64,000 nt of DNA from DATFYM01 sp035315065 (GTDB lineage Bacteria; Acidobacteriota; Terriglobia; UBA7540). Shown one piece after another: positions 25,675 to 33,783 of this stretch. The position numbers and the translations under genes are program-made. The first letter of the stretch is position 1; every line of letters begins with the position of its first letter. The notes beneath the pieces were generated by a model. That model saw only the letters and a list, made by a program, of their open reading frames with translations, ran no database searches and had not been told where the DNA came from. The stretch spans positions 1 to 64,000 of the forward strand of contig DATFYM010000026.1 in assembly GCA_035315065.1 (NCBI GenBank). The letters are read 5' to 3'.

Positions 25675-27961
25675 GGAAATATTTGAAGGCGCTCGGGAAC
25701 GGTCGCCGGAGAAGAGATCTGAGTTCCTGGTGGAGGCCTGCGCAGGGGACGAGTCTCTTCGTGAGGAAGTACACCGCCTGCTGGCTGAACACGACCGGGC
25801 GGGTAAATTCATGAACGCCCCAGCATGGCCGAAGGGTGCTCTACCGACTTCTACCACCGAATCCGACGTGCAGGGCGCTCAGGGAGTGATTGCGCCACCA
25901 GGTTCGCCTCCAGCGTCTTTCAAGGCTGGCGAGACCTTTGCCGATCGCTATGAGATCAAAGGCGAGTTGGGACGGGGCGGCTTTGGGGTTGTTTACCTCG
26001 CCTTCGACCGGGGTCCGCTACAGCGAACCGTAGCGTTGAAAGTGATTCGCTTGGCCTCGGGTCAGCCTTCCGAGCTCGCGGCCCTGGCCCGCCAGCGCTT
26101 CCTGGAAGAGGCCCGCGTCGCGGGCAACCTTTCCCACAGCAACATCGCCACCGTTTTCGACGTAGGTGAATCCGGCGGGTGCGTCTACATGACCCAGGAG
26201 CTGGCGCCGGGCCGGGATCTTCGCAAGATCCTGGACGAAACCCGCGCTTTGCCGCTCCGCCGCATCATCGCCATCGCCCGCCAAATCTGTGAAGGCTTGG
26301 CCCACGCTCACGCCCGAGGCATCGTCCACCGCGACATCAAGCCTGGCAACATCGTGGTGGGCGCGGAGGACCGGGTCAAGGTTACCGACTTCGGACTTGC
26401 CCAGCCGCCTCAGGGCGAGGACTCCGCGCTCAACCAGGCCATTGCCGGCACGCCGGGTTACATGGCGCCCGAACAACTGCGCGGGGGACGCGTGGATGGA
26501 CGAGCCGATATCTTTGCCGCGGGGTGCGTTCTCTACCAAATGCTCACCGGACGCCAACCCTTTGACGGATCGACAGCCGCCAGTGTAATTGAAAAGACGC
26601 TTCACACTTTTCCCCCGGAGCCGAGCCGGGTGCGAGAGGACCTTCCCCGCACCCTGGACCGCATCGTGGCCCGGGCCATGCGGAAGGATCCCGACGAGCG
26701 CTATAACAACATCACCCAACTCCAGCAGGACTTGGTTAATTACGACCAGTTCGAGTACCTCACCGAAGCCAAGACCGGAGCCGCCGAGATCGCAGCCGCT
26801 TTGGAAGCACGCCAATGCACGCTTTTTCTCGGGCTCCGCCTTCCCGTCAGCCTCAACGAGAAGCATCCGCCCACGGCCGAGGCTCTGATTGCCGAATACC
26901 TGGCAGAGCGGCTCAGCAGCCCGCCGAAGGAACGGAGCCTCTCGCGCTTGGCGCAGGATCTCGAACTGGAGCGCGGCCGGCCGGAGATGCTCAAGTATCT
27001 GACGGCGGCAGTGCGCAGCCCTCGGGCATCACCGCGGGAGATGATCCGCCGGGTGGCTCGCCTGCCTTTCCCCGTTATCGTCACCACGGGATACGACACT
27101 TTCCTGGAGGAAGAGCTGGCGAAGGTCAACCGCAAGGTTCGCCGGGTGATCAATTGCCGCAGCGTGCCCGACGATCCCGCCGACGCGGACCTCCTGGTGC
27201 GGCTGTTCGGCAGCGTGGATAGCGAAGGCTCCATCGTAGTCACCGAGGACGATCTGTGGAATTTCTTCGGCAGTTTCCAATCGCTGTCTGACGCGCTGAA
27301 GTCACTGTTCGCGCGCCAGCGGTTGCTCTTTGTTGGCTACGATCCGGAGGACGAAGGCTTCCGCCATCTTTTCTCGGAGATTGCGCGCTTCCGCGTGGGT
27401 AGCACGGAAGCATGTTACCTGGCCGCCCCGGACGCGGTGCTGCCGGCAGTTCGCTGGGCGCAGCGGAAGGCCCTCCGGTTGATCGACGCCGAGCCGGCCT
27501 CTTTCCTCTCCCTGGTGGAAGAAACCACCACTGAAAGACGAAGGCAGAAACGGTCCGCCAAGGAAGAGCCGTCCGAGGCGCCTCTTCCCAGCCGTCCGTA
27601 CAAGTTCCTCAATTATTACGACCGGGAAGACGAGCGGATCTTCTTTGGCCGCCAGAGTGAGACCAGCCGACTGCTCACCAAGATTCACGCATACCCGCTG
27701 AACCTGCTGTATGCGCCGTCGGGGAGCGGCAAGACGTCTCTGATTTGCGCGGGCCTGATGCCGCAACTGCGGCGGCAGGGCTATACACCGGTCTATTGCC
27801 GCGTCTACGATGACCCGGCGGGCGAGATCCGGCGCGCAGCTCTCGAAGCCGTAGGCGCTTCACCCTCAGACTTTCCGCCCGCCATGCCGCTGCAGACTCT
27901 GTTACCTGAGGTTGCCGGGCCGGAACGAGCAGCGGCTGGTGATCTTTGTGGACCAATTTGA
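25646..27961 (+). CDS. Ser/Thr kinase / SIR2-like / STAND protein, 5' part of a frameshifted gene
   Basis: The first 771 codons of a ~1859-residue protein. Residues 1-55 are the usual acidobacterial kinase leader. Residues 101-365 are a Hanks-type kinase: GRGGFGVVY (110-118), Lys132, VHRDIKPGN (227-235), DFG (248-250), APE (274-276). Residues 385-625 resemble a SIR2_2 fold (VIVTTGYDTFLEEEL, VVTEDDLWNF, RLLFVGYDPEDEGFR), but the Gly-rich loop, catalytic Asn and catalytic His are replaced. From 655 a novel-STAND NTPase begins: DREDERIFFGRQSE, Walker A APSGSGKTSLI (690-700). One extra base near 27902 diverts the frame to a stop at 27959. ATG 25646 follows GAGGAAGAGAA. Confidence 0.88.
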   Translation: MTPNRWERVKEIFEGARERSPEKRSEFLVEACAGDESLREEVHRLLAEHDRAGKFMNAPAWPKGALPTSTTESDVQGAQGVIAPPGSPPASFKAGETFADRYEIKGELGRGGFGVVYLAFDRGPLQRTVALKVIRLASGQPSELAALARQRFLEEARVAGNLSHSNIATVFDVGESGGCVYMTQELAPGRDLRKILDETRALPLRRIIAIARQICEGLAHAHARGIVHRDIKPGNIVVGAEDRVKVTDFGLAQPPQGEDSALNQAIAGTPGYMAPEQLRGGRVDGRADIFAAGCVLYQMLTGRQPFDGSTAASVIEKTLHTFPPEPSRVREDLPRTLDRIVARAMRKDPDERYNNITQLQQDLVNYDQFEYLTEAKTGAAEIAAALEARQCTLFLGLRLPVSLNEKHPPTAEALIAEYLAERLSSPPKERSLSRLAQDLELERGRPEMLKYLTAAVRSPRASPREMIRRVARLPFPVIVTTGYDTFLEEELAKVNRKVRRVINCRSVPDDPADADLLVRLFGSVDSEGSIVVTEDDLWNFFGSFQSLSDALKSLFARQRLLFVGYDPEDEGFRHLFSEIARFRVGSTEACYLAAPDAVLPAVRWAQRKALRLIDAEPASFLSLVEETTTERRRQKRSAKEEPSEAPLPSRPYKFLNYYDREDERIFFGRQSETSRLLTKIHAYPLNLLYAPSGSGKTSLICAGLMPQLRRQGYTPVYCRVYDDPAGEIRRAALEAVGASPSDFPPAMPLQTLLPEVAGPERAAAGDLCGPI

Positions 27962-30900
27962 GGAGATCTTCATCCGCCACGACCAGGAGGCGCGCGACCG
28001 CTTCTCGGCTTCGCTGGCCGCGACTTTGGCCGAGGGTAAAGGCAGGGTGCGATTTGTTCTTTCCTTGCGCGAGGATTTCCTGGCGCGCCTTTCCGAGTTC
28101 CGCGAGCGCATTCCGAACATCTTCCACAACGAGTTCCGCCTGGCGCCGCTCTCGGAGGCCGAATCCCGCGCCGCTATTGTCGAGCCCGCCCGTCTGCTGG
28201 GGCTGGAGGTTGAACCGGAGCTGATGGAAAGGCTGATTGCCGACCTTTCCCGCGAGGGCGTTGACCCGCCCCAGCTCCAGATCGTTTGTGACACTTTGTA
28301 CGACGCGCTGGAGCACGGCGAGAAGCGGCTCACCCTCAAGTCCTACCTGGCGCTGGGGGAGACGCGGAAGATTCTCGGCAATTATCTGGAAAGGGTCCTC
28401 CACGAATTCCCACCTCCCGAGCGCGACGCGGCCCGCGAACTGCTCAAGAGCCTGGTGACCTCGGAGAAGACCAAGACGGTGGCGCAAATCGCGGACTTGG
28501 CACGGGCGGCCGGCCGCCCGGAGGACGAGGCCTCGCGAATTCTCGCTGAGCTTTCCAACCGGCGGCTGATTCGGCGCGTGCAGCGCGAAGAGGGTTACTG
28601 GTATGAGCTCACCCACGAGTACCTGGTGGAGGAAATCAGCCGCTGGCTTTCCGAGAAGGAAATGCAGCTCAAGAAGCTTCGCGAGCTTCTGGAACAGGCG
28701 ATCCGGAACCACAGAAACTTGGGAATCCTGATGCCGGCGGCTCAGCTTCGTTTGGTTCAGGCGCAAGAGGACGACTTGAATTTGTGCAAGGAGGAGCGCC
28801 AGTTCCTCCGGGAGAGCGCGCAGGCGCTCAGCACGAGGCGAAGGAGACTGGCGGCCGGGGCCGCCGTGGCTGCCTTGTTGCTCGTGGCTCTGGGCGTTAC
28901 GTGGAGATATGTTTACTTGAGGACCCACGTCTTTATCCAAGCTCAGGACAAGGAGTATATCGATTTCAATTCGGGTAACTTCTTCGGCACGAAGCAGGCT
29001 TACCGCCTGGAGAACATTCGCGTTTATGCCGGGTCGCCGGCCCGCTGGTGGCTCGACGCCCGACTCGGCTTCCCAAAGCCGGTCTATCAAACGGACTTCG
29101 AATTGGACCAACTCGATCCGGCCCGCCGCGACGCCGTCAAAACCGGCCTAGTGTTTCCGCGCAACGTTTCCGTGCAAAACGAGATCTGCAACATGCTGCA
29201 GCCCGACGTCAAGGTCCGCTTCCTGATCACGACTGGAAGATTGGATGAGGCTCTGAAGTTTCTGCGGGGGTTGTATAAGGATCGATCCGTGAATCAGGAC
29301 GATCTAGACGGCATTACAACAATGCTGGGATATTCGGGGGCACAAGACGAAGGCTTTGCGCGAGACGCAGTCGGGCACGCTTTCCGCCTTACCACCGTTC
29401 GGCCTTCATTCGGGAACAGCAGGGCAGGCCCTCTGGTTGGCCTGTTGGCGAATCTACCCGACGAGCACTGGCGTACGTACATTGCTCCCCTCTTAAGCAT
29501 GCCCGCAACACGTGCTGGTGCGGTCGAAGTGCTCGGGCTCATGGGGAATCTAAATGACGTTCCTCTTATAAACCCTTATGTTGATACCTCGGCCGAGCAG
29601 GATGAATGGGGAGATACCAAGTCTTCCGCCATTAGTGCCCTCATTCGCCTGGGCGACTGCTCCGCCCTGCCGACAGTCCGACAGCTTCTGAGAGAGTCCA
29701 GTGCGGGTCCCGACACGCAGATGAGGGGTGTCGACTACATCCGGCACTGTGGTGGTGAGCCCGACCTGAGCGAGTTGGAGCAGTTCGCGCGCCGACTAGC
29801 GTCCGCCGGCGCAATGGGAGCGTCTTACGCTTCTTACTCGATTCTCACGATGTACGCGATCGATCCTCACGCTTCCCTCGCGGCGATCAAGAGAATGCTT
29901 TCTGAGGGATCGTTGTCCTCTTGGAAAGCGGAAGCCCTGGGAGAGATTGCTGCCCCTGAACTCCTGCCCGACCTGCGCTCAACCCTTGCAGCCAGGCAAC
30001 CTTCATTCCAGGCTCAAGCCGCCAGCGCTCTTGCAGAGCGAGGAGACGATGAGGGATTGGCCGTTGCTGCGGGACTCGCGCTTGACAAGGGGCAGGAAAT
30101 GCGCCATCGCACTGGGGCCCTGGCCGCATTCCAGTTCTTCAAGGGAGCCGACCTGGAACGCTTTCTCCTGAGTTTGTTTAAGGCTTCTCAGCCCCAGGAA
30201 GGCGAAATTCGTGCGGCCGCCCTCAGGGGTTTGCGCTGGTATGATGACGACGAGACCTTGGAGGCGCTCGCCCTAGGGCTCCATGACAACGACGGTTCGG
30301 TAAGAGCAGCCGCCGTGGAGAGTCTGACCTCTCAGAGTTCGACGCGCGTCCGCCAGTGGCTTCATCAAAGAATCCAGGACCGAGATGGGGTGACAAGGGT
30401 TTACGCCGGACAAGCGCTCCAAACCTTGGAGGCAGTGAGTTACCAAGATGTCTTCAAGAACTATCTGGAACAGCGTGCGGAGGCGACAAACGATTACGGT
30501 ACCCTCGTTGAATCCATTATTGGGCTGCGAGACTCATATATTGCTCAGCCTGAAGCAGTGGCTGTCGAAGCGTTGCGTAGCCCTCGGCGTGATGTCCGGC
30601 TCGCAGCCACATTGGCTTTGACGGAGCACCCGCACACGACGGAAGCAGCCGAATTGCTGTCCCGCGCCCCAAAGGATAACGATCCCTGGTTTCACCTCGC
30701 AGCCCTCCGTGCACAATGGGCAATAAATGCCGCTCACAAAGCGGCCACCGTTCGAGAAGAGGCCCGCGGCGCCCTCACACATGACAATGTACAGCGAGCC
30801 TGGCAACTCCTAGACCGGGTCGGAGAATCCGGCACTGATTACCAACTGGCACTTAAGATGGCGTTTTCGGCTGGTAAGCCCCTGGGTGGTCCCTCTGGCT

Positions 30901-31226
30901 CTAGCGTAATCATTATTACCGGAGGCCCAGGATACTTATTCGATGCCGTGTTTTCACCTAAGTCAGCCCAGTTCGAACTGCTTAGATCAGAAACCCGATT
31001 CAAGCGACGCCCGCCTCCAGATGCAGTTCAGCGGTTGATGTACCTGTTGAGCGACAACCCTGGCTCGAGGAAAGCTGCCCGCGACGACCCCTACTTCGCG
31101 TCGCTCCGGGGGTTCTACGAGTTCCGCGTCCTGACCGGAATGCAGGAACCCATCACCGTCGAGAAGATCAAGCTGCCTCAACCGAACTCACCAAGCCCAA
31201 AAGCTTCGGTGGAGAAGTCCAAATAG
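27912..31226 (+). CDS. STAND NTPase / membrane / HEAT-repeat protein, 3' part of the frameshifted gene
   Basis: Codons downstream of the frameshift continue the STAND domain with Walker B RLVIFVDQFEEIF, then FVLSLREDFLARLSEF, FRLAPLSEAESRAAIVEPA and WYELTHEYLVEEISRWL. A coiled segment and one membrane helix (AAGAAVAALLLVALGVTW, about residues 313-330 of this frame) follow. The remaining ~780 residues hold repeated helical pairs typical of HEAT/PBS-lyase repeats (LRGLRWYDDDETLEALALGL, DNDGSVRAAAVESL, SPRRDVRLAATLALTEHP). The kinase, SIR2-like and STAND parts would be cytoplasmic and the repeats exported. No start signal of its own is seen. Without a frameshift correction this half would not be made. 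Confidence 0.85.
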   Translation: MPGRNEQRLVIFVDQFEEIFIRHDQEARDRFSASLAATLAEGKGRVRFVLSLREDFLARLSEFRERIPNIFHNEFRLAPLSEAESRAAIVEPARLLGLEVEPELMERLIADLSREGVDPPQLQIVCDTLYDALEHGEKRLTLKSYLALGETRKILGNYLERVLHEFPPPERDAARELLKSLVTSEKTKTVAQIADLARAAGRPEDEASRILAELSNRRLIRRVQREEGYWYELTHEYLVEEISRWLSEKEMQLKKLRELLEQAIRNHRNLGILMPAAQLRLVQAQEDDLNLCKEERQFLRESAQALSTRRRRLAAGAAVAALLLVALGVTWRYVYLRTHVFIQAQDKEYIDFNSGNFFGTKQAYRLENIRVYAGSPARWWLDARLGFPKPVYQTDFELDQLDPARRDAVKTGLVFPRNVSVQNEICNMLQPDVKVRFLITTGRLDEALKFLRGLYKDRSVNQDDLDGITTMLGYSGAQDEGFARDAVGHAFRLTTVRPSFGNSRAGPLVGLLANLPDEHWRTYIAPLLSMPATRAGAVEVLGLMGNLNDVPLINPYVDTSAEQDEWGDTKSSAISALIRLGDCSALPTVRQLLRESSAGPDTQMRGVDYIRHCGGEPDLSELEQFARRLASAGAMGASYASYSILTMYAIDPHASLAAIKRMLSEGSLSSWKAEALGEIAAPELLPDLRSTLAARQPSFQAQAASALAERGDDEGLAVAAGLALDKGQEMRHRTGALAAFQFFKGADLERFLLSLFKASQPQEGEIRAAALRGLRWYDDDETLEALALGLHDNDGSVRAAAVESLTSQSSTRVRQWLHQRIQDRDGVTRVYAGQALQTLEAVSYQDVFKNYLEQRAEATNDYGTLVESIIGLRDSYIAQPEAVAVEALRSPRRDVRLAATLALTEHPHTTEAAELLSRAPKDNDPWFHLAALRAQWAINAAHKAATVREEARGALTHDNVQRAWQLLDRVGESGTDYQLALKMAFSAGKPLGGPSGSSVIIITGGPGYLFDAVFSPKSAQFELLRSETRFKRRPPPDAVQRLMYLLSDNPGSRKAARDDPYFASLRGFYEFRVLTGMQEPITVEKIKLPQPNSPSPKASVEKSK

Positions 31227-31604
31227 CCCGAGATGAGGCTGAGGATTCTGGATTCTCTCCGGCTCTGAAGGAGGGCGCCAAAATCCGCATTACCTGGTGC
31301 TAAGACAACCGGTCTCTATTACAGGGTGCCGAACATCCGGCTACCCGGAGAACCCCGAAAGGTTCAAGTCTCGAGCGAAGTCGCTGGCATGTCCGTATCC
31401 AGTGCAGCGTCTGGCGAGCAGGTGGGGCCAGTCCTCATTAACGTTTGAGAGCATTTGCGGGTGGTTTGGTCATCGCCTTCCGCAGCGGGCAATCAGTGCC
31501 TCAAAACGTCTCGGTTGATTATGCGACGCTTGCCCTGTTCTTGAAGAAGACTACACCAGGAGTGAAGCGTCGGCAAAACCTCCTGGAATAGACGATGCAC
31601 CGGG
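31227..31604. other. Intergenic region, no gene recognised
   Basis: Short frames on both strands have no protein-like motifs. The 3' edge borders the small gene at 31605-31766. Confidence 0.45.
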
Positions 31605-31766
31605 TTACTCCTGGAACTTCCGACGGATCGTAACCGTCCGATCCAGCTCATCCACCGCCTGGAGGATCTTCAGTTGCAAATCCTTGTCGAGGGTCGCCGT
31701 TCGCAAGTACTCATGAACCTCGGCTTGGGCGGACGTCGATTGCTGTCCCTCCAGAAACGCACTCAT
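31605..31766 (-). CDS. Conserved-looking 53-residue protein (repeat family)
   Basis: A small intact frame reads MSAFLEGQQSTSAQAEVHEY, LRTATLDKDLQLKILQAVDE, LDRTVTIRRKFQE. It is helical and charge-rich. Two further, broken copies occur in the window (32727-32960 and 34850-34935), each lying next to PIN-domain toxin genes. The function is unknown. It might be an antitoxin-like or accessory peptide of the TA island, or a coding remnant spread by duplication. Only its preserved frame here, against decayed copies elsewhere, argues for a real gene. Confidence 0.55.
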   Translation of the reverse strand: MSAFLEGQQSTSAQAEVHEYLRTATLDKDLQLKILQAVDELDRTVTIRRKFQE

Positions 31767-31771
31767 AAAAG

Positions 31772-31886
31772 CGGTGGCGAGTGACGAGTGGCGAATGGCT
31801 AGCCGACCTGCCGCCGCCTCCCAGGGTTCGGGATTCGGGGTTCGCAGAAGGGACGGAATTCGGGATTCGGGGTTCGGCAGAGGACG
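31772..31886. repeat. Two short repeat types (GTGGCGA and GGGATTC words)
   Basis: GGTGGCGAGTGACGAGTGGC (31772-31791) carries 7-base GAGTGGC/GAGTGAC units. At 31823-31885 GGGATTCGGGGTTCGCAGAA is repeated as GGGATTCGGGGTTCGGCAGA, a 33-bp unit built from near-iterated GATTCGG words. Confidence 0.7.
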
Positions 31887-31898
31887 ACTACGAGCCCC

Positions 31899-32393
31899 CT
31901 ACACCAGTTTGTTGCGTTGGGCGTGGCGGTCCAAGAAGAGTTGAACAATCTGGGGCGAGGCACGGAAGCCGGTCTGGAGCAATTGTTGGAGGGTCGCCGG
32001 GAAATCTTCCACAAGGCCCCGACCGGCAGCCAGGTAGAGAACAGTGAGAGTACCAGCGATCTTGAGATTTCGACGCGCGGCTTCTTGCCGCCCGCCGAGG
32101 TCATCCATCAGGAGCAGGTCCGCGCCAAGGTTTTGGGCCAGAATAATCGCGTCGCGCTCACCCGCGTCCAGATGCACCAGGGCCGGATCGGCTGGAAACA
32201 ACCTCGGGTCAACCTCCAGCCAATCGGGGCGATGTGTGATCCAAGCCATGACTTTTAGTGGGGCGCCTTGGGCTTGAAGCTCAGAAAGCACTGCGGCGGG
32301 AGCGATGACACGAGCGTACAAGGCCTCCAAGATGCCTGCCTGGTCGATGAGAATAAGGTGGTTGAGCGGGGTAGTATCAGCGATGACGATCAT
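31899..32393 (-). CDS. DUF3368 PIN-domain toxin
   Basis: This 164-residue protein starts at ATG 32393 with IVIADTTPLNHLILIDQAGI. The PIN-fold motifs are all there: the first Asp in IADT, LSELQAQGAP with an acidic residue, LDAGERDAIILAQNLGADLL with Glu and Asp, and LMDDLGGRQEAA. DUF3368 proteins are the toxin halves of UPF0175/DUF3368 pairs, thought to be RNases. Its start overlaps the upstream UPF0175 stop by 4 bases. A 49-bp copy of its 5' end is stranded at 34062-34110. The gene appears intact. Confidence 0.88.
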   Translation of the reverse strand: MIVIADTTPLNHLILIDQAGILEALYARVIAPAAVLSELQAQGAPLKVMAWITHRPDWLEVDPRLFPADPALVHLDAGERDAIILAQNLGADLLLMDDLGGRQEAARRNLKIAGTLTVLYLAAGRGLVEDFPATLQQLLQTGFRASPQIVQLFLDRHAQRNKLV

Positions 32394-32680
32394 TGTGACC
32401 GGAATTCGCGCTCCCGGCATTCGAGCAAGCGTTCATTGGCATTGATTTCCTGATCGATTTCAGAGGGCGTATAGTTGTAATAGACTCCGCGGTCCTTCAA
32501 GAAGGAATTCACTTCCCAACGGGTCTGGAAGCCAAGCACACGGCGCACTTGCGACTCCGTTAACGCCCCGGAGCGGTAACCTTCCAAAGCGATTGCCTCA
32601 AGGGCGTGGCGCGGTAAGTCCTTCCACTTGGCCTCAAGGCCCGCCACGATGTCTTCGGGCAATTCGATGGCAACTTGCAT
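32390..32680 (-). CDS. UPF0175-family antitoxin
   Basis: A 96-residue protein starting MQVAIELPEDIVAGLEAKWK followed by LPRHALEAIALEGYRSGALT, ESQVRRVLGFQTRWEVNSFL and KDRGVYYNYTPSEID. It matches UPF0175, a helix-turn-helix-containing antitoxin group (strand-helix-helix plus a C-terminal tail) encoded just before DUF3368 toxins. The TGA overlaps the toxin ATG (ATGA). The pair looks complete and probably autoregulated. Confidence 0.88.
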   Translation of the reverse strand: MQVAIELPEDIVAGLEAKWKDLPRHALEAIALEGYRSGALTESQVRRVLGFQTRWEVNSFLKDRGVYYNYTPSEIDQEINANERLLECREREFRSQ

Positions 32681-32726
32681 GGGTCCCTCGACTGCTGCTC
32701 CTTATTTATACCACGTTTCCCCTTAA

Positions 32727-32960
32727 TCCGGGAACTTCCGGCGGATCGTAACGTCGTATCCAGATCATCCACCGCCAAGGCAGGGAGTCGCGAGTCGGGA
32801 GTAGGGAGTAGGGCGGATCGCAACCGTCCGGTCCAGCTCATCCACCGCCTTGGGGGATCTTCAGCCGCGAATCCTGGTCGAGGGCCGTCGTTCGCAAGTA
32901 CTCATGCACCTCGGCTTGGGCGGACGGCGATTGCTGTCCCTCCAGAAACGCCCTCAATCA
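32727..32960 (-). pseudogene. Broken copy of the 53-residue gene with a repeat inserted
   Basis: The minus strand reads LRAFLEGQQSPSAQAEVHEY LRTTALDQDSRLKI and then shifts frame; the start codon is gone. The segment encoding AVDELDRTV..RS occurs twice (about 32816-32857 and 32736-32776), separated by a heptanucleotide repeat GAGTCGCGAGTCGGGAGTAG.. (32786-32815). Confidence 0.65.
32786..32815. repeat. Heptanucleotide repeat (GGGAGTA type) inside a relic
   Basis: Units GGGAGTC, GCGAGTC, GGGAGTA, GGGAGTA, GGG. It is flanked on both sides by a duplicated ~40-bp piece of the 53-residue gene family. Confidence 0.7.
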
Positions 32961-33003
32961 TAGAGGGAGTACATCACGTCGGCTTCTCCACCGGAGATGT
33001 GAC

Positions 33004-33393
33004 TCACCTGAAGGGTCTGGTGCGAAGGCTCGTATACCGCGCGATGGACTCGAAGTCCCGGTCCTTGTGCCACACCGGTACGCGATTGTCGATGGCGATC
33101 GCAGCGATGAGGCAATCCGTGGAGGAACGAATCGTGTAGCCCTTTGCGCGCCCCAGGCGGTAAATCTCGGCCGCCGATAGAAATGCGGAGCCGGGCAACG
33201 GATCGCTTAGGACCGGCAGTGCCAGCAGCCCCTCCCGAAAGGCCTCGCTCGCCGGATCTTGGCGGAGGCCCTGCAGAACCTCCTGCACGACGGGTCCGCA
33301 GGTGACAAAATTAAGCAACTCCTCTTGAGAGACCTTCGAGCCCAACCTCCGATTCAGGAGTTCGATCCAGACGGAGGTATCGACCAAGATCAT
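33004..33393 (-). CDS. vapC: VapC toxin, copy A
   Basis: This 129-residue PIN ribonuclease starts MILVDTSVWIELLNRR (first catalytic Asp) and contains CGPVVQEVLQGLRQD (Glu), AAEIYRLGRAKGYTIRSSTD (Asp) and CLIAAIAIDNRVPVWHKDRD (final acidic pair). It belongs to VapC toxins that cut tRNA or rRNA. It overlaps its vapB by 4 bases at 33390-33393. A second copy at 34978-35367 differs at only a few residues. Confidence 0.93.
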   Translation of the reverse strand: MILVDTSVWIELLNRRLGSKVSQEELLNFVTCGPVVQEVLQGLRQDPASEAFREGLLALPVLSDPLPGSAFLSAAEIYRLGRAKGYTIRSSTDCLIAAIAIDNRVPVWHKDRDFESIARYTSLRTRPFR

Positions 33394-33632
33394 CGCCGGC
33401 CCCGCTGCCGCCTCTCGCTGGGGCGCCGCCTTTCGACCCTATCCTCGCGCATTTCCTGCAAGTCTCCTTGCCAAAGCCCTTGGCCAAAGAATCGAGGCAG
33501 GTCCTGAATCTTGCGAAGGCGCATGACCTCCGCTAAGGCCAGATTGACAGCAGCCGAGTATGTCTTTACGCCCAGCAGATGCGTGGCTTGATCGAGCAGT
33601 TCCGGGTCTAACACAAGATTTGTACGTTTCAT
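33390..33632 (-). CDS. vapB: VapB antitoxin, copy A
   Basis: From ATG 33632 the 80-residue protein begins MKRTNLVLDPELLDQATHLL, a ribbon-helix-helix start of the VapB type with GVKTYSAAVNLALAEVMRLR as the helical core. The C-terminal tail QGDLQEMREDRVERRRPSER would wrap VapC. An in-frame ATG at 33638 is possible. A TATACT lies at 33644-33639, so close to the start that the message may have almost no leader. Two 19-base repeats follow upstream (33653-33690). Confidence 0.9.
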   Translation of the reverse strand: MKRTNLVLDPELLDQATHLLGVKTYSAAVNLALAEVMRLRKIQDLPRFFGQGLWQGDLQEMREDRVERRRPSERRQRGRR

Positions 33633-33652
33633 GCGCATAGTATACATCAAAG

Positions 33653-33690
33653 CTGAATGAGGCGGTAGAGTCTGAATGAGGCGGTAGAGT
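33653..33690. promoter_or_regulatory. Two perfect 19-bp tandem repeats upstream of vapB copy A
   Basis: CTGAATGAGGCGGTAGAGT occurs twice without a gap (33653-33671, 33672-33690), just upstream of the likely -10. This is the place for an autoregulatory VapB operator. The copy-B locus lacks it. Confidence 0.6.
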
Positions 33691-33783
33691 CTCGTCCAAG
33701 GGGGGATTCAGGGTCCTGGCGAGTCAGCGGGTGGGCTCAGTCTCCCATTTGCACTTGGAGTGCATTTCGCGTACATTGAAAGC

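Noticed and set aside
27675..29111. 478-codon minus-strand frame opposite the STAND gene
   Set aside because: It is a complement of a strongly coding region, with no motif and no ribosome site.
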